Position numbers and translations under genes: made by a program
Notes under the pieces: model-generated
The model's database searches: none
The model's input: only the letters and a program-made list of their open reading frames with translations
Told to the model about the DNA's origin: nothing
Shown: piece by piece, positions 1 to 8,467 of the stretch
How positions within the stretch are numbered: the first letter of the stretch is position 1
How the letters are laid out: each line of letters opens with the position of its first letter
Source of the DNA: Burkholderia sp. D-99
Lineage (GTDB): Bacteria; Pseudomonadota; Gammaproteobacteria; Burkholderiales; Burkholderiaceae
Assembly: GCF_011605345.1 (NCBI RefSeq)
Contig: NZ_JAAOXM010000001.1
Span: 1,302,001 to 1,366,000, forward strand
Direction: 5' to 3'
Length of the DNA stretch: 64,000 bases

Positions 1-2868
1 GATGATGTAGCCGCGCTTGGACGACACCTTCACGCGCTCGCCATGCGCGACGCCGACTTCCTTCGCGAGGTCTTCGCCGATCTCGACGAATTGCTCGGGC
101 TGGATGATCGAGTTCAGCCGCGCATGCTTGGTCCAGTAGTGGAAATGCTCGGTCAGCCGGTACGTGGTCGCGGCGTGCGGGAACTCCGGCGCCTGACCGA
201 ACGACGCGCGGTCGTCCGGGAACACGCGGGCGGCCGGGTTGTTCAGCGCCAGCGGGTTGTTCGGGTGCAGCGGGTTCGTGCCGATCGGCGTTTCGAACGG
301 TTCGTAGTGCTCGGGGAACGGGCCTTCGTTCATCCCCGCACGCGCGAAGAAGCGCGCGACACCTTCCGGATTCATGATGAACGGCCCCATCCCGTTCTCG
401 GGTGGTTCGTCCGCCTTGAAGTCGGGGATGTCGGGGCCCTTCCACGCGCTGCCGTTCCAGCCGATCAGCTTGCGGGTCGGGTCGAACGGCTTGCCGGCGA
501 CGTCGCACGATGCGCGGTTGTACAGGATCCGCCGGTTCGCCGGCCAGGCCCACGCCCAGTTCAGTGTCTGGCCGATGCCGGTCGGGTCGGAGTTGTCGCG
601 CCGCCCCATCTGGTTGCCGGCCTGAGTCCATGCGCCGCAGAAGATCCAGCAGCCGCTCGCGGTCGTGCCGTCGTCCTTCAACTGCGCGAACGCGGCCAGC
701 TGCTCGCCCTTCTTCACGAGCGTCTTGGCCGGATCCTTCGGGTCGGGCAGATCGGCGAGCGCCTTTCCGTTGAACTCCATCGCGAGCTCTTCGGGCGTCG
801 GGCTTTCCGGGTTCGCGTACGGCCAGGTCAGGTTGACGATCGGGTCCGGATACTTGCCGCCGTCGGTCTGGTACATCTTGCGCATGCGCAGGAACAGCCC
901 CGACATGATCTCGAGGTCGCTACGCGCCTCGCCCGGCGGCTCCGCGCCCTTCCAGTGCCATTGCAGCACGCGGCTCGAACTCACGAGCGAACCGTTTTCC
1001 TCCGCAAAGCACGTGGTCGGCAGACGGAACACCTCGGTCTGGATCTTCGACGCATCGACGTCGTTGTAGTCGCCGTGATGCTTCCAGAACTCGGACGTCT
1101 CGGTCGCGAGCGGATCCATGATCACGAGCCACTTCAGCTTCGCGAGGCCCGCCGCCGTCTTCACCTTCGACGGCGCCGCCGCGAGCGGGTTGAAGCCCTG
1201 GCAGATGTAGCCGTTCATCTTGCCGGCATTCATCAGCTCGATCGCCTGCAGCAGGTCGTACTGTTTATCCAGCTTCGGCAGGTAGTCGTAGCCCCAGTTG
1301 TTCTCGGCGGTGGCCGCATCGCCCCACCAGGACTTCATGAAGCTGACGTGGAAGGCCTTGTAGTTCTTCCAGTAGCTCAACTGGTTCGGCCGCAGCGGCT
1401 GCTGCACGCGCTTCGCGATGTAGCCGTCGAAATCCTGCTCGGACTGCATCGGCAGCGTCATGTAGCCCGGCAGCAGGTTCGACATCAGCCCGAGGTCGGT
1501 CAACCCCTGGATGTTCGAGTGGCCGCGCAGCGCGTTCATCCCGCCGCCGGCGATGCCGATGTTGCCGAGCAGCAGTTGCACCATCGCGCCGGTGCGGATG
1601 ATCTGCGCGCCGATCGAGTGGTGGGTCCAGCCGAGCGCGTACAGCACCGTGCCGGCGCGGCCGGGAACGGCGGTGGTCGCGAGCATCTCGCACACCTTCA
1701 GGAACTTCTCCTTCGGCGTGCCGCAGGTCTGCTGGACCATGTCCGGCGTATAGCGCGCGTAGTGCTGCTTCAGCAGGTTGTACACGCAACGCGGATGCTG
1801 CAGCGTCGGGTCGACCTTCACGAAGCCGTCGTCGCCGCGCTCGTAGTCCCAGCTCGATTTGTCCGGATACGCGTGCTTTTCCGCGTCATAACCGGAATAG
1901 ATGCCGTCGTTGAACGCGAAATCCTCGCGCACGATGAACGAGAAGTCCGTGTAGTTCTTCACGTACTCATGCTGGATCTTGTCGTTCGTCAGCAGATAGT
2001 TGATGACGCCGCCCAGGAAGACGATGTCGGTGCCGGTGCGGATCGGCGCGTAGTAATCGGCCACCGAGGCCGTACGCGTAAAGCGCGGGTCGACGACGAT
2101 CAGCCGCGCCTTGCGGTGCGCCTTCGCCTCCGTTACCCACTTGAAACCGCACGGATGGGCCTCGGCTGCATTGCCGCCCATCACGAGAATCACGTCCGCG
2201 TTCTTGATGTCGACCCAATGGTTCGTCATCGCTCCACGGCCAAACGTCGGGGCAAGACCTGCCACCGTCGGGCCATGTCAGACACGCGCCTGATTGTCGA
2301 ATGCGAGCATCCCGAGACTGCGGACGGTCTTGTGCGTCAGGTAGCCGACCTCGTTGCTGCCCGCCGACGCGGCCAGCATGCCGGTCGTCAGCCAGCGGTT
2401 GACCTTCGCACCGTCTTCGGCCGTCTCGACGAAGTTCGCGTCGCGGTCGGCCTTCATCAGCTTCGCGATGCGGTCAAGCGCGTCATTCCACGAGATCGGT
2501 TCCCACTTGTCCGAGCCGGGCGCGCGATACTCGGGATGCGTCAGGCGGTTCGGGCTGTGGATGAAGTCGATTAGGCTCGCGCCCTTCGGGCACAGCGTGC
2601 CGCGATTGACCGGGTGGTCGGGATCGCCCTCGATGTGGATGATGCTCGGCTGCGCGTTCTTGGCGCCGTCTCCGAGGCTGTACATCAGGATGCCGCAACC
2701 CACTGAACAGTAAGGACAGGTGTTGCGCGTTTCGACGGTGCGCGCCAGCTTGTACTGTCGGACTTCGGCAAGCGCTTCGGATGGCGAGAAGCCCATCAGG
2801 GCTAGACTCGATCCGGCAAGCGACGTAGCCGTCACCTTCAGGAACTGGCGCCGGGACATTTGTAGCAT
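1..2868 (-). CDS. fdnG: Formate dehydrogenase alpha subunit, selenoprotein (C-terminus beyond window)
   Basis: Major catalytic subunit of a membrane-associated formate dehydrogenase (FdnG/FdoG family); it oxidises formate to CO2 in the periplasm using molybdopterin guanine dinucleotide and a 4Fe-4S cluster. The chosen start at 2868 gives a twin-arginine signal (SRRQFLKV) right at the N-terminus; an upstream start at 2931 would add 21 residues. The 4Fe-4S motif C-x2-C-x3-C (RNTCPYCSVGCG) and GTLCPKG follow. An in-frame TGA at 2280-2278 is codon 197, where E. coli FdnG has Sec196, and the flanking residues (DNQARV before, HGPTVAGLAPTFGRGA after) match that family. Reading continues in frame to base 1. 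About 60 residues are missing compared with the roughly 1015-residue family. The electron-transfer and cytochrome subunits should lie beyond the left edge. The fdnG/fdoG distinction cannot be made here. Confidence 0.95.
2248..2280 (-). promoter_or_regulatory. Selenocysteine UGA codon with bacterial SECIS hairpin
   Basis: The minus strand reads UGA (2280-2278), ten bases, then CGG-U-GGCA-GGUCU-UGCC-CCG. This folds into a 3+4 bp stem with a bulged U (2264) and a GGUCU apical loop. It has the layout of the E. coli fdhF/fdnG SECIS bound by SelB: similar spacing from the UGA, a bulged U and a GGUCU loop. It lies inside the coding sequence, so it recodes the UGA instead of ending translation. Confidence 0.92.
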
Positions 2869-2975
2869 GGCTGGTCTCGGCGTTATTGTGGGGGTGGGGA
2901 AACTGAAAGGAATTATAGACAGTCCGCGCAACTATGTTCGATTCTTCGGATCAATTCTGAATTGTCCGATTACCG

Positions 2976-3944
2976 ATGGTGACCGCCGCACGGCATCTCG
3001 ACCGCTATTTCATGAAACGACAGATCACCTCCGAAGCCACCCGCCTCGCCCAGCAGCAGGCCAACTGGGCCCTCACCGCGTTCAAGCGCTTCTCGTCCGA
3101 CCGCTGCTCCGCGATGGCCGCGGGCATTGCATTTTTCTCCGCGTTCTCGCTCGCGCCGATGCTCGTGATGGTGATCGCCGTGGCCGGCTGGTTCTACGGC
3201 GACGATGCCGCGCGCGGCCAGGTGTTCGAACAGGCGCACCAGCTGATCGGCAACGATGCGGCGGCCAGCATCCAGACGATCGTGCAGAACGCGCACCGCG
3301 CGGGCGAGCGCGGCGGCCTGGCAACCTTGATCTCGTTTGCCGCGCTCGCCATCGGCGCGTCGGCCACCTTCGCGTCGCTCAGCGCCGCGCTCAGCGTGAT
3401 CTGGCCGGCCACCGAAAGCCGCTGGTCGAGCATGCTCGGGCTCGTGCGCGTGCGGCTGATCTCGTTCGGGCTCGTGCTCGGCGTCGCGTTCCTGCTGATC
3501 GTGTCGCTCGTGCTCGACACTGCGATCACGTTCGTCGGCACCTGGCTGCTGGGCAATTCGCCGTATGTGATCGTCACGAACCTCGTGCAGTTCTTCGTCG
3601 GCATCGCGGTGCTCGCGGCTGCGTTCGCGTCGCTGATGAAGTTCCTGCCCGATGCGCGCGTCGCGTGGCGCGACGCCGCTATCGGCGGCATCGTGTCCGC
3701 GATCCTGTTCTCCGGCGGCAAGAAACTGTTCGCGCTGTACCTCGCGCACGCGGGCACCGCCAGTGCATTCGGTGCGGCCGGATCGTTCGCGGTCCTGCTG
3801 ATGTGGCTGTACTTCTCCGCGATCGTGCTGCTGCTCGGCGCGGAATTCGCGGCGGCCCGCGGCAACGCGCATCGCCTCGCCGGTACCGCACCGGCCGCGG
3901 CTGCTCAAGCCGATCGGCCCGCCGATCGCATGCGCAACGACTGA
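2976..3944 (+). CDS. YihY/BrkB family inner-membrane protein
   Basis: A 322-residue polytopic membrane protein of the YihY/virulence factor BrkB family (once annotated as ribonuclease BN). Hydrophobic segments run through most of residues 40-300, including the family pattern around AMAAGIAFFSAFSLAPMLVM near residues 46-65 and the conserved C-terminal segment with GAAGSFAVLLMWLYFSAIVLLLGAEF. Biochemical function is unsettled for the family. Two starts are possible: ATG at 2976 or ATG at 3012 (MKRQITSE); neither has a strong ribosome binding site. It is transcribed divergently from the formate dehydrogenase gene and is probably monocistronic. Confidence 0.85.
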   Translation: MVTAARHLDRYFMKRQITSEATRLAQQQANWALTAFKRFSSDRCSAMAAGIAFFSAFSLAPMLVMVIAVAGWFYGDDAARGQVFEQAHQLIGNDAAASIQTIVQNAHRAGERGGLATLISFAALAIGASATFASLSAALSVIWPATESRWSSMLGLVRVRLISFGLVLGVAFLLIVSLVLDTAITFVGTWLLGNSPYVIVTNLVQFFVGIAVLAAAFASLMKFLPDARVAWRDAAIGGIVSAILFSGGKKLFALYLAHAGTASAFGAAGSFAVLLMWLYFSAIVLLLGAEFAAARGNAHRLAGTAPAAAAQADRPADRMRND

Positions 3945-4347
3945 TTCACGCTGTTCACAACGTCGCGGCTCGACCCCGCACACCCGTCCGCCCTCTTGCA
4001 ACCACGCAGTCCGCCGCGCATTCGCGTGACGTTGATACGTTCGTTGCATGCCGCGCGTTCGTTGCCGCAACCGCAAACGTTTGCAAGCTCCTGTTTCCGT
4101 TCGCCAACGGGCCGAAACAGGCTGCCTGCTGCAATGCGCAGCAGCTATCGAAACAATCGCGCCGCAGCAACTGTCAACTATTTCAAAAACAGGAACAGTC
4201 GTTGATGTGCTTGATATATATGGACTTTTTCACGCTGTTACCTTTTCGAGACACTTTATTTTTTAAGCTTTCTTGCGTCTATGGCACTGAGCTATTCTCC
4301 AATCCGCAACAAATAACGATGAATCACTTGCGTGGAGAAACTCAACG
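3945..4347 (+). other. Intergenic region before the porin; likely promoter
   Basis: About 400 bp without a credible gene. The last 150 bp (about 4195-4330) are markedly AT-rich compared with the rest of the window, as expected for a strong promoter and untranslated leader. A Shine-Dalgarno GGAG sits at about 4333, before the porin ATG. I could not assign -35/-10 boxes with confidence. Confidence 0.5.
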
Positions 4348-5511
4348 ATGAAGAAACTTGCTCTCTCGACCCTCTCGCTCGCCCTGCTGGGCGCCGCTGG
4401 CGCTGCTCAGGCTCAGTCGAGCGTGACGCTGTACGGCGTGATCGACACGTCGATCACCTATGTTCACGGTAACGCAGGTCAAGGCAACAATTCGTGGTCG
4501 ATGGGTAGCGGCAACCTGCAAGGCAGCCGTTTCGGCCTGAAGGGTTCCGAAGACCTCGGTGGCGGCCTGAAGGCGATCTTCCAGTTGGAAAACGGCTTCA
4601 ACTCGGCATCGGGCGCACTGGGCCAGGGTGGCCGCATGTTCGGCCGCCAGGCATTCGTCGGCCTGCAAAGCGACCAGTACGGTACGGTTACACTCGGCCG
4701 CCAGTATGACCCGCTCGTCGACATGGTCCAGGCAGTCACGGCAGACAACTATTTCGGCAGCGTGTTCGCCACGCCGGGTGACGTCGACAACAACGACAAC
4801 AGCCTGCGCGTCAGCAACGCAGTGAAGTACACGTCGCCGGTCTGGGCTGGCCTGCAAGTCGAAGCGATGTACGCATTCGGCGGTGTTGCCGGCGCAACCG
4901 GCAGCGGCCAGACGTGGGCAGCGGCAGCAGCCTACAACAACGGCCCGCTCGGCCTGGCAGCTGGCTACTTCCACGCAAACAACTCGGCGCCGATCACCGC
5001 AGTCGGCACGCGCAGCGGCTGGGCCGGCTCGTCCGACGCAATCTTCGACGGCGATACGGGCACGACCTTCATCAACAACGCATTCACGACGTCGTCGTCG
5101 ATCGGCATCGCGCAAGTGGCCGGCCAGTACGCATTCGGCCCGGTGACGGTCGGCGCGGGCTACAGCAACGCACAGTACAAGTCGGACGGTAGCTCGGCGT
5201 TCGGCACGAACCAGAAGTACAACACGGGTCGTGCATTCGTGACGTACCAGGCGTCGGCTCCGCTGTTGCTGGGTCTCGGCTACATCTACACGAAGGGTAA
5301 CGGCGACAACAACGGGAAGTACCACCAAGTTTCGCTCGGCGCAGACTACTCGCTGTCGAAGCGCACGGACGTCTACCTGGTTGGCGCGTACCAGCACGCA
5401 AGCGGCAAGAATGCCGACGGCAGCGATGCGCAAGCGTCGATCGGCTCGTACGGTATTGCTGGCAAGAGCTCGCAAGAGCTGGTCGCACTCGGCCTGCGCC
5501 ACAAGTTCTAA
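4348..5511 (+). CDS. Gram-negative porin (OmpC/Burkholderia porin family)
   Basis: A 387-residue outer-membrane general porin. The N-terminus is a classical signal peptide (MKKLALSTLSLALLGAAGAAQAQ, cleavage after about residue 22), followed by SSVTLYGVIDTSITY, the usual first beta strand of beta-proteobacterial trimeric porins. The protein ends in a beta strand with a terminal aromatic (LGLRHKF), the outer-membrane assembly signal. The family forms 16-stranded trimeric channels for small hydrophilic solutes. A good ribosome binding site (GGAGAAACTCAACG) precedes the ATG, and codon choice is highly biased, which suggests high expression. A rho-independent terminator follows, so the gene is monocistronic. 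Substrate preference cannot be told from sequence. Confidence 0.95.
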   Translation: MKKLALSTLSLALLGAAGAAQAQSSVTLYGVIDTSITYVHGNAGQGNNSWSMGSGNLQGSRFGLKGSEDLGGGLKAIFQLENGFNSASGALGQGGRMFGRQAFVGLQSDQYGTVTLGRQYDPLVDMVQAVTADNYFGSVFATPGDVDNNDNSLRVSNAVKYTSPVWAGLQVEAMYAFGGVAGATGSGQTWAAAAAYNNGPLGLAAGYFHANNSAPITAVGTRSGWAGSSDAIFDGDTGTTFINNAFTTSSSIGIAQVAGQYAFGPVTVGAGYSNAQYKSDGSSAFGTNQKYNTGRAFVTYQASAPLLLGLGYIYTKGNGDNNGKYHQVSLGADYSLSKRTDVYLVGAYQHASGKNADGSDAQASIGSYGIAGKSSQELVALGLRHKF

Positions 5512-5563
5512 AAACGACGTACCCGGCGTGCATGGCGTCTTCGACGCCTTGCCGCCGAACTGG

Positions 5564-5603
5564 AAAGCCAGTCATCGGTTTCGGCCGTGGCTGGCTTTTT
5601 TTT
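5564..5603 (+). terminator. Rho-independent terminator of the porin gene
   Basis: AAAGCCAG (5564-5571) pairs with CTGGCTTT (5591-5598), followed by a run of T. It lies about 50 bp after the porin stop codon. Confidence 0.85.
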
Positions 5604-5902
5604 CGTCCGTCGCTGGCAGGCCGGTACAGGCCGCGCCAGCCGCCGGCCGATGCCCGAAGCACCCGATGCGCGTCACCCGTCCGGCAGCGGCACCTGATGG
5701 CTGCAATGCGCCGGAAACGCGGGTTCCCGATGCCAGGCTCTCTCGCTGTGTGTGCGCCGGACGACTACCATCCGCACTGTCGGTGCCACGGATCCGGAGC
5801 GACGGCCGTTCGCCCCGGCGTGTCGATTTCGACGGCCTTCATCCGTCGCATCGAGGTCGGCACGCGATTTGCGCCCCGGCCCATACAGACAGGAGATTCG
5901 CC
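5604..5902. other. Intergenic, no gene seen
   Basis: About 300 GC-rich bases between the porin terminator and the VOC gene. No start codon with a ribosome binding site and no recognisable protein was found. It presumably holds the VOC gene promoter. Confidence 0.5.
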
Positions 5903-6376
5903 ATGACGATTCAGAAGATCACGCCTTTCCTCTGGTACGCGGCGGAAGCCGAAGAAGCCGCAACCTTCTATGCAGGCATCTTTCCGGATTCGCGCGTCGT
6001 GCGCGTCACGGCGGTGCCCGGCACCGACGGCACGCGGATGGTCGAGTTCGAGCTGTTCGGGCAGCCGTTCTTCGCGATGAGCCACCCGCGCACCGACACC
6101 TTCAACCACGCGATCTCGCTGCTGGTCAGCTGCGCCGACCAGGCGGAACTCGACCGTTACTGGAACGCGCTGCTCGACAACGGCGGCTCGGCCGACGCCT
6201 GCGGCTGGCTGAGAGACCGCTACGGCGTGTCGTGGCAGATCGTTCCGGAAGCGCTGATCCCGATGATGTCCGACCGCGACACCGTCAAGGCCGCGCGCGT
6301 GGCCGCCGCGATGATGCAGATGATCAAGCTCGACGACGCCGCGCTGAAGGCCGCCTACGCGGGCACGGCGGGCTGA
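5903..6376 (+). CDS. VOC superfamily protein (PhnB-like glyoxalase fold)
   Basis: A 157-residue protein of the vicinal oxygen chelate fold, of the PhnB / '3-demethylubiquinone-9 3-methyltransferase-like' type. It starts MTIQKITPFLWYAAEAEEAATFY and carries the typical pattern (F..Y..IF.DSRV, FAMSHPR, the W..LLDNGG segment and DRYGVSWQIVP). Members usually act on or bind small metabolites, and many have no known substrate. The start is fixed by AGGAGA seven bases upstream of the ATG. It stands alone between the porin and a convergent adenylyltransferase gene, so context gives no clue to its role. Confidence 0.85.
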   Translation: MTIQKITPFLWYAAEAEEAATFYAGIFPDSRVVRVTAVPGTDGTRMVEFELFGQPFFAMSHPRTDTFNHAISLLVSCADQAELDRYWNALLDNGGSADACGWLRDRYGVSWQIVPEALIPMMSDRDTVKAARVAAAMMQMIKLDDAALKAAYAGTAG

Positions 6377-6528
6377 CGAAACGCGGCCCATCACGCCACG
6401 CCGGCCCGATCGCGCGCCAGTGCGCCGACGGGCGTCCCGTTCGGCGGCATGCGTATGCGGCTACCGCGAACTTGCGCGCGGCCATCGGGATGCGGGCTCG
6501 CAGGCAGGTTACGTTCGCCGCATCCGCC

Positions 6529-6552
6529 GCTACGTCGCTACGTCGCTACGTC
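6529..6552. repeat. Three tandem copies of an 8-bp unit
   Basis: GCTACGTC is repeated three times without interruption. The stop codon of the aadA-like gene (minus strand TAG at 6548-6546) lies within the last copy, so slippage here could move the stop and change the C-terminus. Confidence 0.8.
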
Positions 6553-7337
6553 GCCAGCATCGATTCGACGATCCGCCGCGTATAGCCGATATACGCGGCG
6601 AGGGGTTCACCCGACAGGATCGCCGCACCTTCCGCGCCGCCGAGATAGGCGGTGCGCGCCGCCGCTACGACGGGCCGGTACGTTTCCGGCAGACGCTCCA
6701 GCACCCATGTCGCGGCGACGTCCTTGGGCGCGATCCTGCCGGTCGCGGCGCTGTACCAGATGCGCGCGAGCGCGAGCACCACGTTGCACGCGTCGCCGCG
6801 CCAATCCGGTTCGGCATTCCACTGCGCGACGGTCGCCAGCAGCGCGACGACGAAATCCCGCGCGGGCACCGGCTTGAACAGCGCAACCGCCGGCGCGCCG
6901 GCCAGCACGACACTGTGCTGTCGCACCTTCGTCAACAGGATCGCCAGATCGTGATCGACGAGCGCCGGCTCGACGATGCCGGCTTCGAGGTCGCGACGCA
7001 GCCACTCGCCGAACTGCAGTTCGCGCCGCGCCGGATGACGCCATGGCACGATTTCGTCGTGCGCGACGACGGTCACTTCCAGTGCGCGCATGCCGCCTGC
7101 GCGGCCGGGCGGCGCCGACACCGCGAGCAGGTCGAGCATCAGCGCACGCCGCGCCGGCTCGTCGGGCCGGGCCGACACCGTCGCCAGCAGGTCGATGTCG
7201 CTGCGCGGTTTCAGCCCGCCGTCGAGCGCCGAGCCGAACAGGTGGATCGCCTTCAGCGTCGCACCGGCATGCCGCTCGATCGTGTCGCACGCGGCGGCGA
7301 CCTGGGCGGTGATTTCGTCGGGAATGTGTTCAGTCAC
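6546..7337 (-). CDS. aadA: AadA-type aminoglycoside (3'') adenylyltransferase
   Basis: Likely streptomycin/spectinomycin nucleotidyltransferase: it would transfer AMP from ATP to the drug. From a GTG at 7337 the protein has 263 residues, the length of classical AadA. It carries the nucleotidyltransferase signature GSALDGGLKPRSDIDLL (GS with D-x-D), then VTVVAHDEIVPWR, RRELQFGEWLR, DLAILLTKVRQHSVVL, the PDWRGDACNVVLALARIWYSAATGRIAPKDVAATWVLERLP block and a C-terminal helix, all colinear with AadA1. The frame is open upstream to an ATG at 7451, but the added residues look like non-coding Arg/Pro-rich sequence. There is no clear ribosome binding site for either start. No integron, IS or attC site is visible nearby, so it appears to be a resident chromosomal gene. 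Activity on particular drugs is inferred from family only. Confidence 0.85.
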   Translation of the reverse strand: MTEHIPDEITAQVAAACDTIERHAGATLKAIHLFGSALDGGLKPRSDIDLLATVSARPDEPARRALMLDLLAVSAPPGRAGGMRALEVTVVAHDEIVPWRHPARRELQFGEWLRRDLEAGIVEPALVDHDLAILLTKVRQHSVVLAGAPAVALFKPVPARDFVVALLATVAQWNAEPDWRGDACNVVLALARIWYSAATGRIAPKDVAATWVLERLPETYRPVVAAARTAYLGGAEGAAILSGEPLAAYIGYTRRIVESMLAT

Positions 7338-7498
7338 GATGCGTGTGTCTCGCGATGCGCACGCAGCGGGCGCTGCGCGCGCGACGGGCCGCGGCGGATC
7401 GACCGCGCGCACGGGTGACGATTGCCATTCGTCGTCGTGCAGGCGCGACACGTCATCCAGCGTGCGTCACGCGTCGAGGCGGACCCTCCGCCAATTCG

Positions 7499-7650
7499 CT
7501 TCTTCGCTTCTTCGCTTCTTCGCTTCTTCGTTTCTTCGTTTCTTCGTTTCTTCGTTTCTTCGTTTCTTCGCTTCTTCGCTTCTTCGCTTCTTCGCTTCTT
7601 CGCTTCTTCGCTTCTTCGCTTCTTCGCTTCTTCGCTTCTTCGCTTCTTCG
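7499..7650. repeat. 8-bp tandem repeat, 19 copies (VNTR)
   Basis: Nineteen uninterrupted copies of an octamer: four CTTCTTCG, then five TTTCTTCG, then ten CTTCTTCG. All pyrimidines except G fall on the plus strand. The array sits between the adenylyltransferase and HU genes. It is open in several frames on the minus strand and would encode a KKRRSEEA-like repeat, but no start signal or partner domain supports translation. Confidence 0.95.
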
Positions 7651-7676
7651 CTTCCGCGCGATTTGCGCAGCGCAAT

Positions 7677-7708
7677 AAAAATCCCCGCACGCTTTCGCGT
7701 ACGGGGAT
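7677..7708 (-). terminator. Rho-independent terminator of the HU gene
   Basis: On the minus strand ATCCCCG-x-ACGC pairs with GCGT-x-CGGGGAT around a short GAAA-like loop, followed by TTTTTATT. It lies about 50 bp past the HU stop codon. Confidence 0.85.
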
Positions 7709-7760
7709 CGTCGGACTTCGCAACGGCTGCCGACATGCAATCGGCAACCGCTGCGCGGCA

Positions 7761-8210
7761 TTACGCTGCCGCGTCCTTCAGCTTCTTCAGCGCACGTGCC
7801 TTCACGCGCACGCTGGCCGGCTTCGCCGGGAACCAACGCTCTTCGCCCGTGAACGGATCCTTGCCGAAGCGCTTCTTCTTCGCCGGAACGACTTGTGCCG
7901 TGATCTTCAGCAGACCCGGCAGCGTGAACTCGCCCGCGCCCTTCTTGTGGACCGAGCCGAGCACGACGTTCTCGAGTGCGACGAGCACTGCCTTGACCGC
8001 CTTCACTTCGACAGCTGCGCGCTCAGCGATGTGCGTTGCGAGCGATGCCTTCGTGAACTTGTCCTTCAGCGGCGTCGGAGCGGCCGGTGCCGCCTTCGCG
8101 ACAACCTTCTTGGCCACTACTTTCTTCGCGGGCGCAGCCTTTTTTGCAGCCACTTTCTTGGTGACCGGTGCGGCAGCCTTCTTGGCCACCTTTTTTGCGG
8201 AAGTCGCCAT
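7761..8210 (-). CDS. HU-family DNA-binding protein with Lys/Ala-rich N-terminal extension
   Basis: Nucleoid protein of 149 residues. Residues 1-55 are a histone H1-like, Lys/Ala/Pro-rich low-complexity arm (repeats of KKVAAKK and AKKVV). The remaining part is an HU/IHF fold (FTKASLATHIAERAAVEVKAVKAVL, then the arm region FTLPGLLKITAQVVPAKKKRFGKDPFTGEERWFPAKPASVRVKARALKKLKDA). The DNA-contacting proline-centred arm is replaced by a form typical of beta-proteobacterial HU variants. The start at 8210 has AGGAGAAAC upstream; an in-frame ATG at 8243 is less likely. It is divergent from bceU, and a terminator follows. Its role in nucleoid packing is inferred from the family. Confidence 0.92.
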   Translation of the reverse strand: MATSAKKVAKKAAAPVTKKVAAKKAAPAKKVVAKKVVAKAAPAAPTPLKDKFTKASLATHIAERAAVEVKAVKAVLVALENVVLGSVHKKGAGEFTLPGLLKITAQVVPAKKKRFGKDPFTGEERWFPAKPASVRVKARALKKLKDAAA

Positions 8211-8467
8211 GTTTCTCCTACCAGGTGTGGTCGTTGGATACACGAAGCGTGCAACGCGCGCGCTTCAACGCCGGATTCTACAAGCGCCGTGACGCTTCGT
8301 GCAGTACTTTTATGCGTTTTCGCGGGGTTTCCCGCAGGTTTTTTTGCATGCGACCGATTTCATCGACGCTCCAGCATCAAAAAACGCCTTCACGTAGGCA
8401 CCCGAACGCGAATTACGTTCGATATTTGCGCACCTATACTGGGCTCGCTCTATGCCCGGATGCCTCC
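8211..8467. promoter_or_regulatory. Divergent intergenic region between HU and bceU
   Basis: It contains a small GC hairpin followed by T7 on the plus strand (GCGGG 8322-8326, CCCGC 8331-8335, T-run 8339-8345) and a promoter-like pair TTACGT (8413-8418) / TATACT (8435-8440) with a 16-bp spacer about 28 bp before the bceU ATG. The motif TTCGATATTT (8418-8427) overlaps the spacer and recurs upstream of other bce genes. Confidence 0.45.

Noticed and set aside
43-2574. Long plus-strand ORF (843 codons) opposite the formate dehydrogenase gene
   Set aside because: Arg/Val/His-rich shadow of a GC-rich gene on the other strand. The minus strand encodes a clear FdnG homolog.
2278-2931. Reading the formate dehydrogenase as a truncated pseudogene
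   Set aside because: The stop is TGA at the known selenocysteine position with a SECIS hairpin, and homology continues without a frameshift.
6546-7451. Longer N-terminus for the adenylyltransferase (start at 7451)
   Set aside because: The extra 38 residues are Arg/Pro/Ala-rich and match nothing in AadA. The GTG at 7337 gives the exact family length.
7453-7836. KKRRSEEA-repeat proteins on the minus strand over the octamer array
   Set aside because: Generated by the DNA repeat in several frames; no start signal, no flanking domain, and it overlaps the HU terminator.
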